Source: Labilibaculum sp. K2S (GTDB taxonomy: Bacteria > Bacteroidota > Bacteroidia > Bacteroidales > Marinifilaceae). From it: DNA of 64,000 nt. Made by a program: the position numbers and the translations under genes. Under the pieces are notes generated by a model, which saw only the letters and a list, made by a program, of their open reading frames with translations, did no database searches and had not been told where the DNA came from. Positions 9,201-17,020 of the stretch are shown here, in pieces. The stretch is taken from assembly GCF_030372765.1 (NCBI RefSeq), contig NZ_JAUCMW010000002.1, positions 13,285 to 77,284 on the forward strand, read 5' to 3'. The stretch's first letter is position 1. Every line of letters begins with the position of its first letter.

Positions 9201-9298
9201 CATCATTGGAAAAAGCAAAAAGCAGGCTTTCCACAGTGACGAAAAAAGGTTATCTTGATGCTTTCACAAGGGAAATTAAATGGTATAATGAACACTAA
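6248..9298 (+). CDS. Envelope protein with TPR, PD40 propeller and SPOR-like repeats
   Basis: Large exported protein with four parts. (1) A hydrophobic leader ending near FASPKQQ. (2) TPR-like helices (about 55-175). (3) PD40/WD40-like propeller blades (about 190-465; DGKTLYFSSAGHKTMGG and similar), followed by a carboxypeptidase-regulatory-like domain (about 470-560). (4) After an acidic low-complexity linker, three clear and one partial SPOR-like repeats near 717, 774, 858 and 941, each beginning YTIQVMAL and ending GYWDAFVR. The first three domains match PorE-like OmpA proteins, but the OmpA domain is replaced by the SPOR-like repeats. That suggests peptidoglycan contact, by inference. The TTG at 6248 gives a signal peptide with a positive N-region; the ATG at 6332 would remove it, so I keep the longer form. 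Confidence 0.75.
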   Translation: MLINLNHITCSTAHKLNKKTPFALKVFFMVLISVLIGITNSHSLFASPKQQKIKSKRQYQIAEKFLDNRNYSKAALIYKELLDESSRNADLNFKLGLCYLNIISEKEKSVDLLEKAIQYTSSKNNVSMDVYFNLAKAYHANYQFKEALKVYKDLLQIISPQNTSFRNDIQRNIQMCKNGIELMKNPVNISIINLGNKINTEFSEHSPGVTADESTMVFTSRRNGTGSKIDSDGQYFEDIYITHRINGIWSDPVGIAKLNTNDHDASISISADGQELYIYKAGYVNSRESEGGDIYRSRLNGNEWSEPEKLAPVINSSSKESHISISADNRTIFFSSNRPGGFGGMDVYTVTKLPNGKWGRAKNLGPAINTEYDDDAPFIHPDGKTLYFSSAGHKTMGGLDIFKSVNIKGRWTTPVNVGYPINSTDDDIYYTPTPDGKRAYFASYRKGSFGRTDIFLIKTPDENTAGLFVLKGKVINSSGNVVLNSKITVSKDGNVIGIYTPNAATGKFLFIVDAGKKYDIEIVAEGYRTLRTVLNIPPEFANKENHSVITLLPLTLRTKDEPDYPNTLELIDLDESKLSEIGSLPLGKDSIPEDKKFMTPEVTSDTISANEEGKIDSVVPAEIKKDIVSAKDKSGIAAILPKTNLIPIKNPVTIQEVKKDEPTENIDSEEQNNLVKKSIISAQDSKVEILDSGNLAFTLDLGNFNSPQPELFESLDGVKETIGPDKKYHYTYGKFKDYKKAAKAQKDIVSKGFTASKIKILSNDNLIKEQTGGETYYTIQIMALKLYVEADFFDNLDNVKAFRGGDGFTRYTYKKYTSYQKAVTEMNRLIRMGYWDAFVRTVINGQLLYSGMKYSEKDTYTIQVMALRNPKPLSFFADLGNVTVFSDVNGLYRYTYRTYQNKGAAVNDLGYVLKRGYWDAFVRKSLSGEHVLNFNTNEADNFYTIQVMALRNARSLSYFNNLGTDSLQIYEGNDGLSRYTFQKYSSLEKAKSRLSTVTKKGYLDAFTREIKWYNEH

Positions 9299-9836
9299 TA
9301 TGCAAATCCTTGAAGGCAAAAGTATTCGATTACGGGCTCTTGAACCAACCGATTTAAAACTTCTCTACAAATGGGAGAATGACTCTACTATCTGGGAAGT
9401 CAGTCATACCTTAAAACCATTTTCAATTTTTATTCTGAAACAATATCTGGAATCATCGCATCTGGATATTTTTGAGACCAAACAACTCCGCTTGGTCATT
9501 GAATTAATTGAAACAAATACACCAATAGGCTTAATAGATCTTTTTGATTTTGATCCATTTCACCAAAGAGCAGGGATTGGAATCTTAATAAATGAGACAG
9601 AAAACAAGAACAAGGGATTTGCTTCGGAAGCCTTACAAATCTTATGCAATTATGCATTTAGTACTTTACAGGTTCATCAGCTGTACTGCAATATTACAGC
9701 TTCCAATGAAGTTAGTCTTCGCTTGTTTACCAAACAAGGATTTGAAATTATTGGGAACAAAAAAGATTGGATCCGTTCGAAAAACGGCTGGATAGATGAG
9801 TACAGCTTACAAAAGATTAATCCTGCAAATCCTTAA
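9288..9836 (+). CDS. GNAT family N-acetyltransferase
   Basis: About 180 residues, RimJ/RimL or SpeG-like (Acetyltransf_3 type). It would transfer an acetyl group from acetyl-CoA to an amine that I cannot identify. Visible are the N-terminal IRLRALEPTDLKLLYKWEND and the acetyl-CoA region AGIGILINETENKNKGFASEAL, with NKGFASEA in the place of the usual Q/RxxGxG/A loop. The C-terminal ASNEVSLRLFTKQGFEIIG is also typical. The start at 9288 overlaps the preceding gene by 11 bp; ATG 9300 is a close alternative and 9255 is unlikely. The end overlaps the convergent HsdR-N-like gene by 20 bp. Confidence 0.85.
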   Translation: MNTNMQILEGKSIRLRALEPTDLKLLYKWENDSTIWEVSHTLKPFSIFILKQYLESSHLDIFETKQLRLVIELIETNTPIGLIDLFDFDPFHQRAGIGILINETENKNKGFASEALQILCNYAFSTLQVHQLYCNITASNEVSLRLFTKQGFEIIGNKKDWIRSKNGWIDEYSLQKINPANP

Positions 9837-10281
9837 TGCTTTCATAAACAGGAATCTCAGAAATAAATTTAAAACTCTTTTTGTTATAATCCATTTGGCA
9901 GCAGTAATGCTGTAAACCATTGGTGACAACCAAAAAAGGAACTCTCAGTTTCATATTGTAACGTGCAATTTGATTGAAAACATCCTGAGTTATCTTCACC
10001 TTAACCGATTTGCATTCAACAATCATAACAGGTTGTGCATTGTTATTATACAAAACAATATCGCTTCGTTGAGGAAGAAGATTAACATCCACTTTCTTTT
10101 CAATTGCAATTAAAGAACCCGGATACCTCTTTTCATTCACCAAATATTGAATGAAATTTTGCCTGACCCACTCTTCAGGAGTCAATACCACATACTTCTT
10201 TCGAATACTGTCAAAAATTAGTTTTCTTTGCAGTTCAGATTTTATTTTAAAGGAATAAGTTGGTAAATTTAAGTTTTCCAT
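9817..10281 (-). CDS. HsdR N-terminal-type nuclease domain protein
   Basis: 154 residues, a stand-alone version of the N-terminal nuclease domain of type I restriction enzymes (HSDR_N_2 family). The PD-(D/E)xK catalytic pattern is visible as RSDIVLY, then VMIVECKSVKV (Asp, then Glu-x-Lys). The N-terminal part includes LTPEEWVRQNFIQYLV, also typical. No helicase, methylase or specificity gene is adjacent, so it is not part of a visible restriction system. Proteins of this kind are single-gene and conserved in Bacteroidota, and their role is unclear to me. It has its own ATG and converges with the GNAT gene. Confidence 0.88.
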   Translation of the reverse strand: MENLNLPTYSFKIKSELQRKLIFDSIRKKYVVLTPEEWVRQNFIQYLVNEKRYPGSLIAIEKKVDVNLLPQRSDIVLYNNNAQPVMIVECKSVKVKITQDVFNQIARYNMKLRVPFLVVTNGLQHYCCQMDYNKKSFKFISEIPVYESIKDLQD

Positions 10282-10344
10282 AAAATTGGTGTAATAGCCT
10301 ATAAAGGTAGAAGATTATTCCTGATATTTAATGACCAAACCTAC

Positions 10345-11115
10345 ATGAAAACAAAAGAGGAAATTGTAAAAAACTGGTTGACCAGATATACCGGCAGAGA
10401 ACTCGCTGATTTTAGTCCATATATACTTCTAACTAATTTTAATCACTATGTTGAGCTGTTCGCTGAATGGCACAATGTTGAAATTCTAGGCGAAGACAAA
10501 GCAATGCCAAACGCATCGGCCGAAAACATTACCATAATTAATTTTGGTATCGGGAGTCCAAATGCCGCAACCATTTTAGATTTACTAAGTGCTATTAAAC
10601 CGAAAGGGGTTCTTTTTTTAGGCAAATGCGGAGGTTTAAAGCGCAAAAATAAACTTGGCGACCTAATCCTGCCAATTGCAGCAATTCGAAGTGAAGGAAC
10701 CTCTAATGACTATCTGCCTGCAGAAGTCCCTTCTCTACCAGCATTTAGTCTTCAAAGAGCCGTTTCTCAAGTCATTTCTGATCGAAACAGAGACTATTAC
10801 ACGGGAACAGTTTTCACTACAAATAAGCGGGTATGGGAATACGACGAACGTTTCAAGAAATACCTGTCAAAAACTAGAGCCATGGCAATTGATATGGAAA
10901 CGGCAACAATATTTACCGTTGGCTTTTATAATGGAATTCCCACAGGAGCTTTGCTTTTAGTTTCTGATCAACCAATGATTTCTGATGGAATAAAAACAAA
11001 TGAAAGTGATGCCAGTGTGACACTTAATTTTGTAGAAGAACATATCCGCATAGGCATTGAATCGCTAAAAGAAATCATGCACAATAAACAGTCTGTAAAA
11101 CACTTACGCTTCTAA
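10345..11115 (+). CDS. amn: AMP nucleosidase
   Basis: 256 residues, the short Bacteroidota form of AMP nucleosidase in the nucleoside phosphorylase superfamily. It splits AMP into adenine and ribose 5-phosphate (purine salvage), in the cytoplasm. Features are INFGIGSPNAATILDLL and the glycine-rich GVLFLGKCGGLKRK with LGDLILPIAAIRSEGTS. The MAIDMETATIF motif holds the conserved Met-Glu that contacts ribose, and LLLVSDQPM the catalytic Asp. It lacks the N-terminal domain of the E. coli enzyme. holA follows 11 bp later in the same direction. Confidence 0.9.
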   Translation: MKTKEEIVKNWLTRYTGRELADFSPYILLTNFNHYVELFAEWHNVEILGEDKAMPNASAENITIINFGIGSPNAATILDLLSAIKPKGVLFLGKCGGLKRKNKLGDLILPIAAIRSEGTSNDYLPAEVPSLPAFSLQRAVSQVISDRNRDYYTGTVFTTNKRVWEYDERFKKYLSKTRAMAIDMETATIFTVGFYNGIPTGALLLVSDQPMISDGIKTNESDASVTLNFVEEHIRIGIESLKEIMHNKQSVKHLRF

Positions 11116-11126
11116 CACAAAAACTT

Positions 11127-12128
11127 ATGACATTTGAGGATATCCTTAAAAGCTTAAAAAAGAAAGAATACGCTCCGGTTTATTTTTTGATGGGAGAAGA
11201 AAGTTTTTTTATTGATCAAATTACGGATTACATTATTGAAAATGCACTGAATGAATCTGATAAAGATTTTAATCAAACAATATTGTATGGTAAAGATACT
11301 GATATTGGAACCATAGTAACAACGGCCCGAAGATTTCCAATGATGGCTGAAAAACAATTGGTTGTGGTTCGGGAAGCTCAAAACATAAAAAACATTGATC
11401 AACTTTTATCCTACGTTCAAAATCCATTGCATTCAACAATACTGGTAATTAATTACAAATATAAATCTTTAGATAAAAGAAAAAGCTTTACAAAAGAAGT
11501 TGACAAGACCGGAATCTTATTTGAATCGAAAAAAATTTATGAAAATCAAGTTCCCGATTGGATAAAAAATTACACCAGTAAACAAGGATATCAAATTGAT
11601 TCAAAAGCTTGCTTTTTGCTTGCTGAATTTTTAGGCAACGATTTAGGTAAAATTACCAACGCTATTGATAAATTAACCATAAATGTCAATGAAACCAAAA
11701 CAATATCGCCTGGCGATATTGAAAAAAACATTGGGATATCTAAAGATTTTAACAACTTTGAATTACAAAATGCATTGGGCAAAAAAGACGTTTTTAGAGC
11801 CAATCAAATCATAAACTATTTCGCCACGAATGAAAAAAATAATCCAATGGTTGTAACCATTGCCTTATTACACTCGTATTTCTCAAAAGTTTTAAAGTAT
11901 TATTTTATCAAAAATAAAACTAATGATAAAATGGTAGCGACTACTTTACAAATTAATCCTTATTTTGTAAGAGACTATAAACTGGCAGCAAAAAATTATA
12001 ACCCAAAAAAACTAGTTGCTATAATTGCACTGCTGCGGGAATATGATCTTAAATCGAAAGGAATTGGAGATGTAAGTACGAAACATGGAGATTTATTAAA
12101 AGAATTAATCTTTAAAATTCTTCATTAA
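11127..12128 (+). CDS. holA: DNA polymerase III subunit delta
   Basis: 333 residues, typical for HolA. It is the clamp-loader subunit that opens the beta clamp. The N-terminal domain includes YAPVYFLMGEESFFIDQITDYI (the degenerate P-loop region with the conserved GEE). Then follow RRFPMMAEKQLVVVREAQ and the middle-domain LLAEFLGNDLGKITNAIDKL. The C-terminal domain contains FRANQIINYFATNEKNNPMVV. It follows amn with an 11-bp gap and is probably cotranscribed. Confidence 0.94.
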   Translation: MTFEDILKSLKKKEYAPVYFLMGEESFFIDQITDYIIENALNESDKDFNQTILYGKDTDIGTIVTTARRFPMMAEKQLVVVREAQNIKNIDQLLSYVQNPLHSTILVINYKYKSLDKRKSFTKEVDKTGILFESKKIYENQVPDWIKNYTSKQGYQIDSKACFLLAEFLGNDLGKITNAIDKLTINVNETKTISPGDIEKNIGISKDFNNFELQNALGKKDVFRANQIINYFATNEKNNPMVVTIALLHSYFSKVLKYYFIKNKTNDKMVATTLQINPYFVRDYKLAAKNYNPKKLVAIIALLREYDLKSKGIGDVSTKHGDLLKELIFKILH

Positions 12129-12181
12129 AATATTGATTAATAAAACATTGACAAAAATTAAGTTGTACATAAATCCCAACT

Positions 12182-12856
12182 ATGAGATTTTATCTACCCA
12201 TTTGCCTACTTACTATACTAATTTGCTTAAACTTCTCAGTAAGTTTTGGACAAATTTCTCCTGTTGCACAAAACGATACGGTTTCAATAACCAATAAAAA
12301 CGTTGCAAACGAAGTTGTATATATTGAAGTTGATTTTTTACAAAATGACAAATTTTCTGATGTTGATGGACTTGAGATTTCAATCTTAAATCAAACTGAC
12401 CAATATGGAAAAATGCATTTAATAGAAAACAACACCTTAATGATTTACTATCCTTATGAAAATTCATTTGGTACGGATACAATTCGTTATCAAATTTGCA
12501 ATGAAAATAAAAAGTGCAGTAAAGCATTGGTTATCGTAAATGTTTTAGATCCAAATCAGGTTGAACTTTTAATCCCATCCTCTTTTACACCTAACAATGA
12601 TGGAACCAATGAAAAATTTTTCATTAAAGGAATAGAGAAATATCCTGAAAATGAATTTATCGTATTTTCCAGATGGGGAACAAAGGTTTTTGAAAAACGG
12701 AATTATTCGAATGACGATGCTTGGGATGGTGGTTACAATAAGGCCGGTGTAAAATTAGGCCCTGGTGATAAACTTCCCAAAGGCACCTATTTCTTTAAGT
12801 TGATTATTAAAGACAAAGAGTATGTGAAAAGTGGATATATTGTTATTAAGTACTGA
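12182..12856 (+). CDS. Secreted protein with T9SS type B C-terminal sorting domain
   Basis: 224 residues. A signal peptide (about 1-23, ending VSFGQ) is followed by one Ig/cadherin-like domain (about 28-125, AQNDTVSI...ENSFGTDTIRYQICNE). The C-terminal region of about 90 residues starts at PSSFTPNNDGTNEKFFIKGI and continues with VFSRWGTKVFEK and KGTYFFKL. This is the gliding-motility-associated (CHU_C, type B) T9SS signal. It should cross the outer membrane by T9SS and be displayed or released. It sits directly before a PorP/SprF gene (2-bp gap). Paired CTD-B and PorP/SprF proteins are known, so PorP at 12859 is a likely surface anchor. It is much smaller than SprB-type adhesins. Confidence 0.9.
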   Translation: MRFYLPICLLTILICLNFSVSFGQISPVAQNDTVSITNKNVANEVVYIEVDFLQNDKFSDVDGLEISILNQTDQYGKMHLIENNTLMIYYPYENSFGTDTIRYQICNENKKCSKALVIVNVLDPNQVELLIPSSFTPNNDGTNEKFFIKGIEKYPENEFIVFSRWGTKVFEKRNYSNDDAWDGGYNKAGVKLGPGDKLPKGTYFFKLIIKDKEYVKSGYIVIKY

Positions 12857-12858
12857 TA

Positions 12859-13812
12859 ATGAATCGTATATTGAAATCCTCTATTCTCTTTATATTCGTT
12901 CTTTTGTGTTCTGTAAACTTACAGGCTCAGGAAGAAATCCGCTTTTCAAATCATAAATACAACCGTCTTTTTTACAATCCTGCTTATGCAGGTAACACCG
13001 GATTTATGGAGGCTGTTCTCGCCTACCGAAACCAATGGGTAGGAGTCGAAGGCTCGCCGGAAACTTCAATGGTTTCTTTTCAGGCTCCCATAAACTACAC
13101 CAATTCCGGCTTAGGTGCTGTAGCCTACAACAACAAATTTGGAATTCAATCGGATATTGCAGTCTTTTTAAATTATGCCTATCAAATTCAAATCAACCGT
13201 AAAGGAAAATTATCAATGGGATTGCAGGCTGGTTTCATTAATAAACAAGTTAATTGGACTGAATTGACTTTTTATGATCCCAATCCAAGCAGTCCTAATG
13301 ATGCAATAATCCCTGACAACAATATATCAACATGGGTTCCTAATTTTGGTCTGGGCTTTTACTACTACACCCCCGAGTACTATTTCAGCCTTTCAATTCC
13401 AAGATTACTTTCGAACAATCAACCTTCAACGGAAGGAATATCAAATAATGTAAGTTTTGATTCGAAATCCCTTTTCTATTATTTAGGTGCAGGAGTTACG
13501 TTACCAATTAACCGGGAAATTAATTTCTCTCCTTCGGTTCTATTTGTTGGTTCGCATAAAACCTCGAATTTAATAAATGTGAACTTCGATTTTATACACG
13601 ATAGCGGTGTTTCTGTTGGTGCTGGTTACAGAAGTGATGGCACCTGGGCCGGTTTACTTGGTTATCAACTTACTCAAAAACTAAGATTTTCATACTCTTA
13701 TGAAAAATCTTTCGGAAATTATCCCACAAAAGGCTATACAAATCATGAAATAATATTAAATTACAATTTATCATTACGTAAAAGCCAGATTACATCACCC
13801 AGATATTTCTAG
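12859..13812 (+). CDS. PorP/SprF family outer-membrane protein
   Basis: 317 residues with a signal peptide (ends LQAQE). The family start IRFSNHKYNRLFYNPAYAGNTGF is followed by FRNQWVG-like AYRNQWVGVEGSPETSMVSF. The rest alternates as expected for a 14-strand barrel and ends in an aromatic residue (RYF). In other Bacteroidota PorP/SprF proteins take part in T9SS cargo attachment or gliding. It is translationally close to its neighbours: 2 bp after the CTD protein and 4 bp before the PorE-like gene. Confidence 0.92.
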   Translation: MNRILKSSILFIFVLLCSVNLQAQEEIRFSNHKYNRLFYNPAYAGNTGFMEAVLAYRNQWVGVEGSPETSMVSFQAPINYTNSGLGAVAYNNKFGIQSDIAVFLNYAYQIQINRKGKLSMGLQAGFINKQVNWTELTFYDPNPSSPNDAIIPDNNISTWVPNFGLGFYYYTPEYYFSLSIPRLLSNNQPSTEGISNNVSFDSKSLFYYLGAGVTLPINREINFSPSVLFVGSHKTSNLINVNFDFIHDSGVSVGAGYRSDGTWAGLLGYQLTQKLRFSYSYEKSFGNYPTKGYTNHEIILNYNLSLRKSQITSPRYF

Positions 13813-13816
13813 TAAT

Positions 13817-15901
13817 ATGAATAGAAGTCGAATCTTACATTTTTTGTTAATTATTGTATTTGTTCTGACAGGTGTTTCTGCATCTTTAGCTCAAGATCAG
13901 CAAGTACAAAAAGGCGATCGTTTGTACGATAACAAAGAGTTTGCTGCAGCAACTTACTACTACGAAAAATACCTCGAGAATTCTGAAGATATTAAAATAA
14001 AGAGAAAACTTGCTGATTGTTATCTTCAAACACAAAAAGATACAGAAGCAAATTATTTACTAGAGAATATTGTAGCTAGTGGGAAAGCCAATGCTGAAGA
14101 TTATCTGCATTATGCAAATCTCTTAAAAAGAGTTCGCAACTATGAAAAAGCAAAAGTTTTTTTCAAAAAATATGCCGAATTAAAACCTGAAGATAGTAAC
14201 ATAAGTAAATTGATCCTTTCCTGTGATTTAATTAAGGAATTACAAGATGATCAATTGTACTCCATAAAATCACTTTCAATTAACTCTCCCCAGTCCGATT
14301 TTGCATCTGCTTTTTATAAAAACGGGATTGTTTTTGTTTCCGGACGAAAAAATAATACTTCGAAGCAAATTGATGGCAGAAGTGGAGAATACTTTTTGGA
14401 TATGTATTTTTCAGAAAAATTGGGAGATGATTTTTTAACCCCTGAATCCTTTTCTGATGATTTTAATACTAAATATCATGAAGGGCCAGCCTGCTTTAGT
14501 TCCAATGAAAAATTTATTTTCTTCACCCGAAACAAAGGAACTTTGAATCTGGAAGGGAAGTCAGAATTAAATATTTACACTTCAAGACACAACGGTACAG
14601 ACTGGGATAAGGCTGAAATATTCCAATTTTCAGGTCAGACTTATTCCATGGGACATCCAAGTATTTCCCCCGACGGAAGACATCTTTATTTTATTTCGAA
14701 TATGGCTGGTGGCTACGGAGGCACAGATATTTATGTTTGCCGAAAGTCTGGATTTAGCTGGAGTAGACCGATTAACTGTGGTCCTACCATTAATACTGAC
14801 GGCAACGAAATGTTTCCGTTTATTGCCGAAGATGGCTATTTATATTTTGCTTCGGACGGTCATATCGGTTTCGGGGGGTTAGATATTTTTAAATCCATTT
14901 TTGAGCAAAACGAATGGACGTATCCTGTTAATTTGGGTCCTCCTTTCAATTCTTCAAAAGATGATTTTGGATATCTGATCAGGAAAAACAAAGAAGTTGG
15001 TTATTTCTCTTCCAACAGGAATGGAAGCGATGATATTTTTGAGTTCAGACAGAATCCGGGAAAAATACAAAATCTACGTGGTCGGTTACTTGCGAGTAAC
15101 AATAAGAGTGCTTTAAAAGATGTTGAGGTTATTCTTATGGATAATTTATCCAAGGAGAAATCAACCAAAACAGACGAAAACGGGCTTTTTTCGTTTGATA
15201 TTTTTAAAGGCAAAAATTACAGTTTAATTGTTAGTAAACCCGGTTACAAAATAAAACGAATTCTCTATTTTGCTCCCGACGAACAAACATCTCCCAAACA
15301 ATTAAATATTTCTATGGATACAACTCATTGGGTTCAATTCAAGGGAAATATCATAGATCAATTTTCTGCTCGTGCTGTTGAAGAAGCCTCAATTCAGATA
15401 ATTAACCAGACTTACAAGAGTAATTCATTCTGTGTAACTGATAAATATGGAGATTTTGAACAAGAAATTGATCCTTCAAAAGCTTACAATATCATTATCC
15501 AAAAAGATGGTTATTTTACCAAAGTAATCAATAATTACCAGTATCAATCGGCAAAATTTGAGCAAATCGAACTTCAAAAATTCTCTACCAATCAGGATAT
15601 GGAACTGTACGGAGTAGAGTACGATCCGGGTTCATGGGAATTAAAAGAAAATACAATACTGGAGTTGAACAATTTAGCCGGTCTTTTGAAGGTAAATCCA
15701 CACATTTCTATTGAAATTAATGGATTTACAAATCTTGATAAAGGAAAAAAAGAAAACAACATAATTTGTGAAAAAAGAGCAAAAACAGCTTCTGAATATA
15801 TAATTTCCAAAGGCATAACTCCAAATCGCATTCAATACAAATCAGCCGGGTACAATTCGGGCAGATCAGCTTTAGTTGTAAAATTGACTGAAGCATTTTA
15901 A
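13817..15901 (+). CDS. PorE-like OmpA family protein (TPR, PD40 propeller, CRD, OmpA)
   Basis: 694 residues with a signal peptide (ends ASLAQ). Domain order is TPR-like helices (about 28-140), PD40/WD40-like propeller (about 150-410; ISPDGRHLYFISNMAGGYGG, EDGYLYFASDGHIGFGG), carboxypeptidase-regulatory-like domains (about 415-590), and an OmpA peptidoglycan-binding domain (about 600-690; SIEINGFTNLDKGKKENN, then KRAKTASEYIISKGI). This is the architecture of PorE of Porphyromonas gingivalis, which ties the T9SS to peptidoglycan. It forms a three-gene unit with the two genes before it; rhomboid follows at 11 bp. Confidence 0.9.
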   Translation: MNRSRILHFLLIIVFVLTGVSASLAQDQQVQKGDRLYDNKEFAAATYYYEKYLENSEDIKIKRKLADCYLQTQKDTEANYLLENIVASGKANAEDYLHYANLLKRVRNYEKAKVFFKKYAELKPEDSNISKLILSCDLIKELQDDQLYSIKSLSINSPQSDFASAFYKNGIVFVSGRKNNTSKQIDGRSGEYFLDMYFSEKLGDDFLTPESFSDDFNTKYHEGPACFSSNEKFIFFTRNKGTLNLEGKSELNIYTSRHNGTDWDKAEIFQFSGQTYSMGHPSISPDGRHLYFISNMAGGYGGTDIYVCRKSGFSWSRPINCGPTINTDGNEMFPFIAEDGYLYFASDGHIGFGGLDIFKSIFEQNEWTYPVNLGPPFNSSKDDFGYLIRKNKEVGYFSSNRNGSDDIFEFRQNPGKIQNLRGRLLASNNKSALKDVEVILMDNLSKEKSTKTDENGLFSFDIFKGKNYSLIVSKPGYKIKRILYFAPDEQTSPKQLNISMDTTHWVQFKGNIIDQFSARAVEEASIQIINQTYKSNSFCVTDKYGDFEQEIDPSKAYNIIIQKDGYFTKVINNYQYQSAKFEQIELQKFSTNQDMELYGVEYDPGSWELKENTILELNNLAGLLKVNPHISIEINGFTNLDKGKKENNIICEKRAKTASEYIISKGITPNRIQYKSAGYNSGRSALVVKLTEAF

Positions 15902-15911
15902 TCTATAAACA

Positions 15912-16517
15912 ATGACTATAATAATAATTGCCATTACTGTTTTGATATCATACGCAGCCTTTAATAAGGTTGAATTATTGTATAAATACCAGTTTAATGC
16001 TTACCAAATACTTAAAAGAAATCAATGGTATCGAATATTTACCTATGGCTTTCTTCATGCTAATTGGGATCATTTATTGGTGAATATGGTTGTTCTTTTC
16101 TTCTTTGGGAGAGTACTGGAAACTTATTTCAACTACTATTTTGGAGCTATGGCGGTTCTTTATTTTATTCTTTTGTATGTTGGCGCCATTGTATTTTCTA
16201 CTCTTTACGATTTAAGAAAACATCGTGATAATTATCATTACAATGCTGTTGGTGCCTCGGGTGCTACTTCTGCAGTAGTTTTTGCGGCTATTTTCTTTGC
16301 TCCTTTAGAAAACATTTATTTCATGTTTTTTATTCCGATTCCAGGAATTATTTTTGCCTTAGGCTATTTGTACTATTCGTACTACATGAGCAAGAAAAAT
16401 TTAGACAACATTGGTCACAACGCCCATTTCTACGGAGCTCTTTTCGGATTTCTATTTCCGATCCTTATTAAACCCCAATTATTCTCCTTATTTTTGCAGC
16501 AGATTCTCAATTTTTAG
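15912..16517 (+). CDS. Rhomboid family intramembrane serine protease
   Basis: 201 residues with six or so membrane segments. The catalytic Ser lies in VGASGATSAV (about residue 116) and the catalytic His in NIGHNAHFYGALFG. The conserved WRIFTYGFLHANWDHLLVNM (here WYRIF) and the GxxxExxxG-like FFFGRVLETYF are present. It would cleave within the membrane; the substrate is unknown. It lies in a tight same-strand row with the PorE-like, GmhB-like and aminotransferase genes (gaps of 10, 3 and 2 bp), so cotranscription is likely. Confidence 0.92.
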   Translation: MTIIIIAITVLISYAAFNKVELLYKYQFNAYQILKRNQWYRIFTYGFLHANWDHLLVNMVVLFFFGRVLETYFNYYFGAMAVLYFILLYVGAIVFSTLYDLRKHRDNYHYNAVGASGATSAVVFAAIFFAPLENIYFMFFIPIPGIIFALGYLYYSYYMSKKNLDNIGHNAHFYGALFGFLFPILIKPQLFSLFLQQILNF

Positions 16518-16520
16518 AAC

Positions 16521-17018
16521 ATGCAAAAAGCCCTTTTCCTTGATCGTGATGGTGTTATAAACTCCGACGAAGGACATTATTATATTTACAAAACCGAAGA
16601 TTTTAAAATTAATGAAGGCATTATACCTTCCCTGAAAAAAATTTCGGAGGCTGGATATATTTTATTCATAGTAACAAATCAAGGCGGTATTGCCAAAGGA
16701 ATCTATTCTGAATCTGATGTGGAGATACTTCATAAACATTTACTTTCTGTTTTAGAAAAGAAAAATATCCATATAAAACAGATTTACTTCTGCCCTCATC
16801 ACGAAAGTATAGCAAAGTGTGATTGCCGGAAACCAAGTCCTTTTTTCATAAAAAAAGCCATTGCCGATTTTAATATTGATGCTTCCAAATCCTATATGAT
16901 CGGAGATAGTCCCAGAGATATTCAGGCTGCAGAAGCTGCCGGAATTAAAGGAATAAAAATTAAATCCAATGAAAACATTAGTATTTATTGTGATCAGATA
17001 GTAAAGGGAGAAATATAA
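16521..17018 (+). CDS. HAD-IIIA phosphatase, GmhB-like
   Basis: 165 residues. HAD motif I is LFLDRDGVIN, motif II is IVTNQGGIAKG, and motif IV is MIGDSPRDIQAAEAAG. Between them a zinc-type loop CPHHESIAKCDCRKPSP contains the Cys-His-Cys-Cys ligands of D-glycero-D-manno-heptose 1,7-bisphosphate 7-phosphatase. That enzyme makes heptose precursors for LPS core. Histidinol phosphatases share this fold, so the substrate is likely but not proven. Confidence 0.85.
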   Translation: MQKALFLDRDGVINSDEGHYYIYKTEDFKINEGIIPSLKKISEAGYILFIVTNQGGIAKGIYSESDVEILHKHLLSVLEKKNIHIKQIYFCPHHESIAKCDCRKPSPFFIKKAIADFNIDASKSYMIGDSPRDIQAAEAAGIKGIKIKSNENISIYCDQIVKGEI

Positions 17019-17020
17019 AA

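Noticed and set aside
9817..10281. Restriction-modification or defence system around the HsdR-N-like gene
   Set aside because: Only the nuclease domain is present; neighbours are acetyltransferase and purine-salvage genes, with no methylase, specificity or helicase gene.
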